DNA of 64,000 bases from Bacteroidota bacterium. Lineage in GTDB: Bacteria > Bacteroidota > Bacteroidia > 2-12-FULL-35-15. Below the pieces are notes generated by a model. The model was not told the origin of the DNA. It saw only the letters and a list, made by a program, of their open reading frames with translations, and did no database searches. This document shows, piece after piece, positions 63,723 to 64,000 of the stretch. The stretch lies in the NCBI GenBank assembly GCA_025963715.1, contig JAOQAG010000034.1, forward strand, positions 1-64,000. Direction: 5' to 3'. The position numbers were made by a program, and so were the translations under genes. Position 1 is the stretch's first letter. Each line of letters begins with the position of its first letter.

Positions 63723-64000
63723 TTATACGCTTCTCAAATACTTAATCTCCAATCCCTGCACTTTACTAAATAATTCATACGCTTTATTCGAATTGCCTTT
63801 GCGTACCGAAAACGTTAGCGAACAACTCAGTTCAAACGTTTGTGAAAGTTGTTCCAGTTGTTCCTCCTTCATTATTTTCATCACATCATTCATCTGCAAA
63901 TAATCAAACGAAATTTCATACACATCGTTCACTGTTTTTTCAATGATGGAAACATTTCCCAGCACATCGGCAGCAGCCGAACGGTAAGCATTGATCAGTC
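63723..64000 (-). CDS. IMPACT-family (YigZ-like) protein, C-terminal part only
   Basis: The gene runs off the right edge of the window. The visible 92 codons begin LINAYRSAAADVLGN, the end of the IMPACT core (compare LGTSGLINAYK in YigZ), and continue with a DUF1949-like C-terminal domain (VNDVYEISFDYLQMNDVMKI, FELSCSLTFSV). IMPACT/YigZ proteins bind ribosome-linked factors or nucleic acid and are regulators or proteases of uncertain role. A GTG at 63965 is not the real start because the reading frame stays open and conserved upstream. Confidence 0.8.
   Translation of the reverse strand, partial: LINAYRSAAADVLGNVSIIEKTVNDVYEISFDYLQMNDVMKIMKEEQLEQLSQTFELSCSLTFSVRKGNSNKAYELFSKVQGLEIKYLRSV

Noticed and set aside
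63723-63965. Complete 80-codon gene starting at GTG 63965
   Set aside because: The frame continues open to the window edge and encodes LINAYRSAAAD, a conserved part of the IMPACT core, so this is only the 3' part of a longer gene.
1-64000. tRNA genes, rRNA, CRISPR arrays, insertion sequences and prophage
   Set aside because: No T-loop GGTTCGAATCC-like signatures with acceptor stems, no regularly spaced direct repeats of 25-40 bases, and no transposase, integrase or phage structural protein were found on reading both strands.

Overview
The window is a stretch of a chromosome from a Bacteroidota (Bacteroidetes) bacterium, most likely an environmental member of the Chitinophagales/Sphingobacteriales/Cytophagales grade. 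Evidence: type IX secretion (T9SS) sorting domains of type A and type B, a PorP/SprF protein next to a type B cargo, a PorE-like TPR/propeller protein, the lipoprotein form of TamA (TamL), a short primary sigma factor without region 1.1, a THX ribosomal protein, and promoters of the Bacteroidota -7 form (TAnnTTTG) instead of -10/-35 boxes. Base composition is moderately AT-rich. No tRNA, rRNA, CRISPR array, insertion sequence or complete prophage was seen.

Layout. 1-2.4 kb: a GT-C/TPR membrane protein between repeat elements. 2.5-9.3 kb (minus strand): secreted proteins and a carotenoid cluster (crtI, crtB, a small secreted protein, cruF, a lycopene cyclase of the small membrane type). 9.4-12.3 kb: rpe, an HExxH protein, a zinc-ribbon membrane protein and the primary sigma factor. 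12.6-16.3 kb: a LytTR response regulator and its propeller-type sensor kinase. 16.6-20.3 kb: two secreted-protein genes that share an unusual upstream region. 20.4-25.3 kb: pnp, rpsO, accD and a class I aldolase. 25.6-32.4 kb: tamL, a SpoU methyltransferase, a DUF1189 protein, rsmE and pckA. 32.6-40.6 kb: DUF423, DUF4476, an unknown 496-residue protein, a saccharopine-dehydrogenase-like enzyme, DUF2459 and the PorE-like protein. 40.7-43.2 kb: a strikingly AT-rich four-gene unit with an OLD-family ATPase/TOPRIM nuclease and three small proteins, two of them missed by ordinary length cut-offs. 43.3-49.5 kb: ndh, a DinB-like protein, a rhomboid protease, gmhB, a class IV aminotransferase, pdxH and a lipase. 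49.6-54.2 kb: THX, trmH, a ureohydrolase, HU, fmt and a lipoprotein. 54.3-64 kb: a beta-barrel protein, a CotH/T9SS type B protein with PorP/SprF, another T9SS cargo, a TPR-HTH regulator, a membrane protein, an M42 peptidase and the 3' end of an IMPACT-family gene.

Two things stand out. The first is the OLD-nuclease unit at 40706-43225, a candidate anti-phage module that lacks the known GajB helicase partner and carries small DUF4177-like proteins instead. The second is the non-coding fraction: almost every long gap holds members of several dispersed repeat families (REP-like palindromes, long inverted repeats, and short-word AT-rich repeats that stop exactly at start or stop codons of neighbouring genes). 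The shared leader upstream of the two secreted-protein genes at 16.6 and 19.3 kb, beside a LytTR two-component pair, is a candidate new regulon.

All family assignments come from reading the translated sequence. No database search was run.
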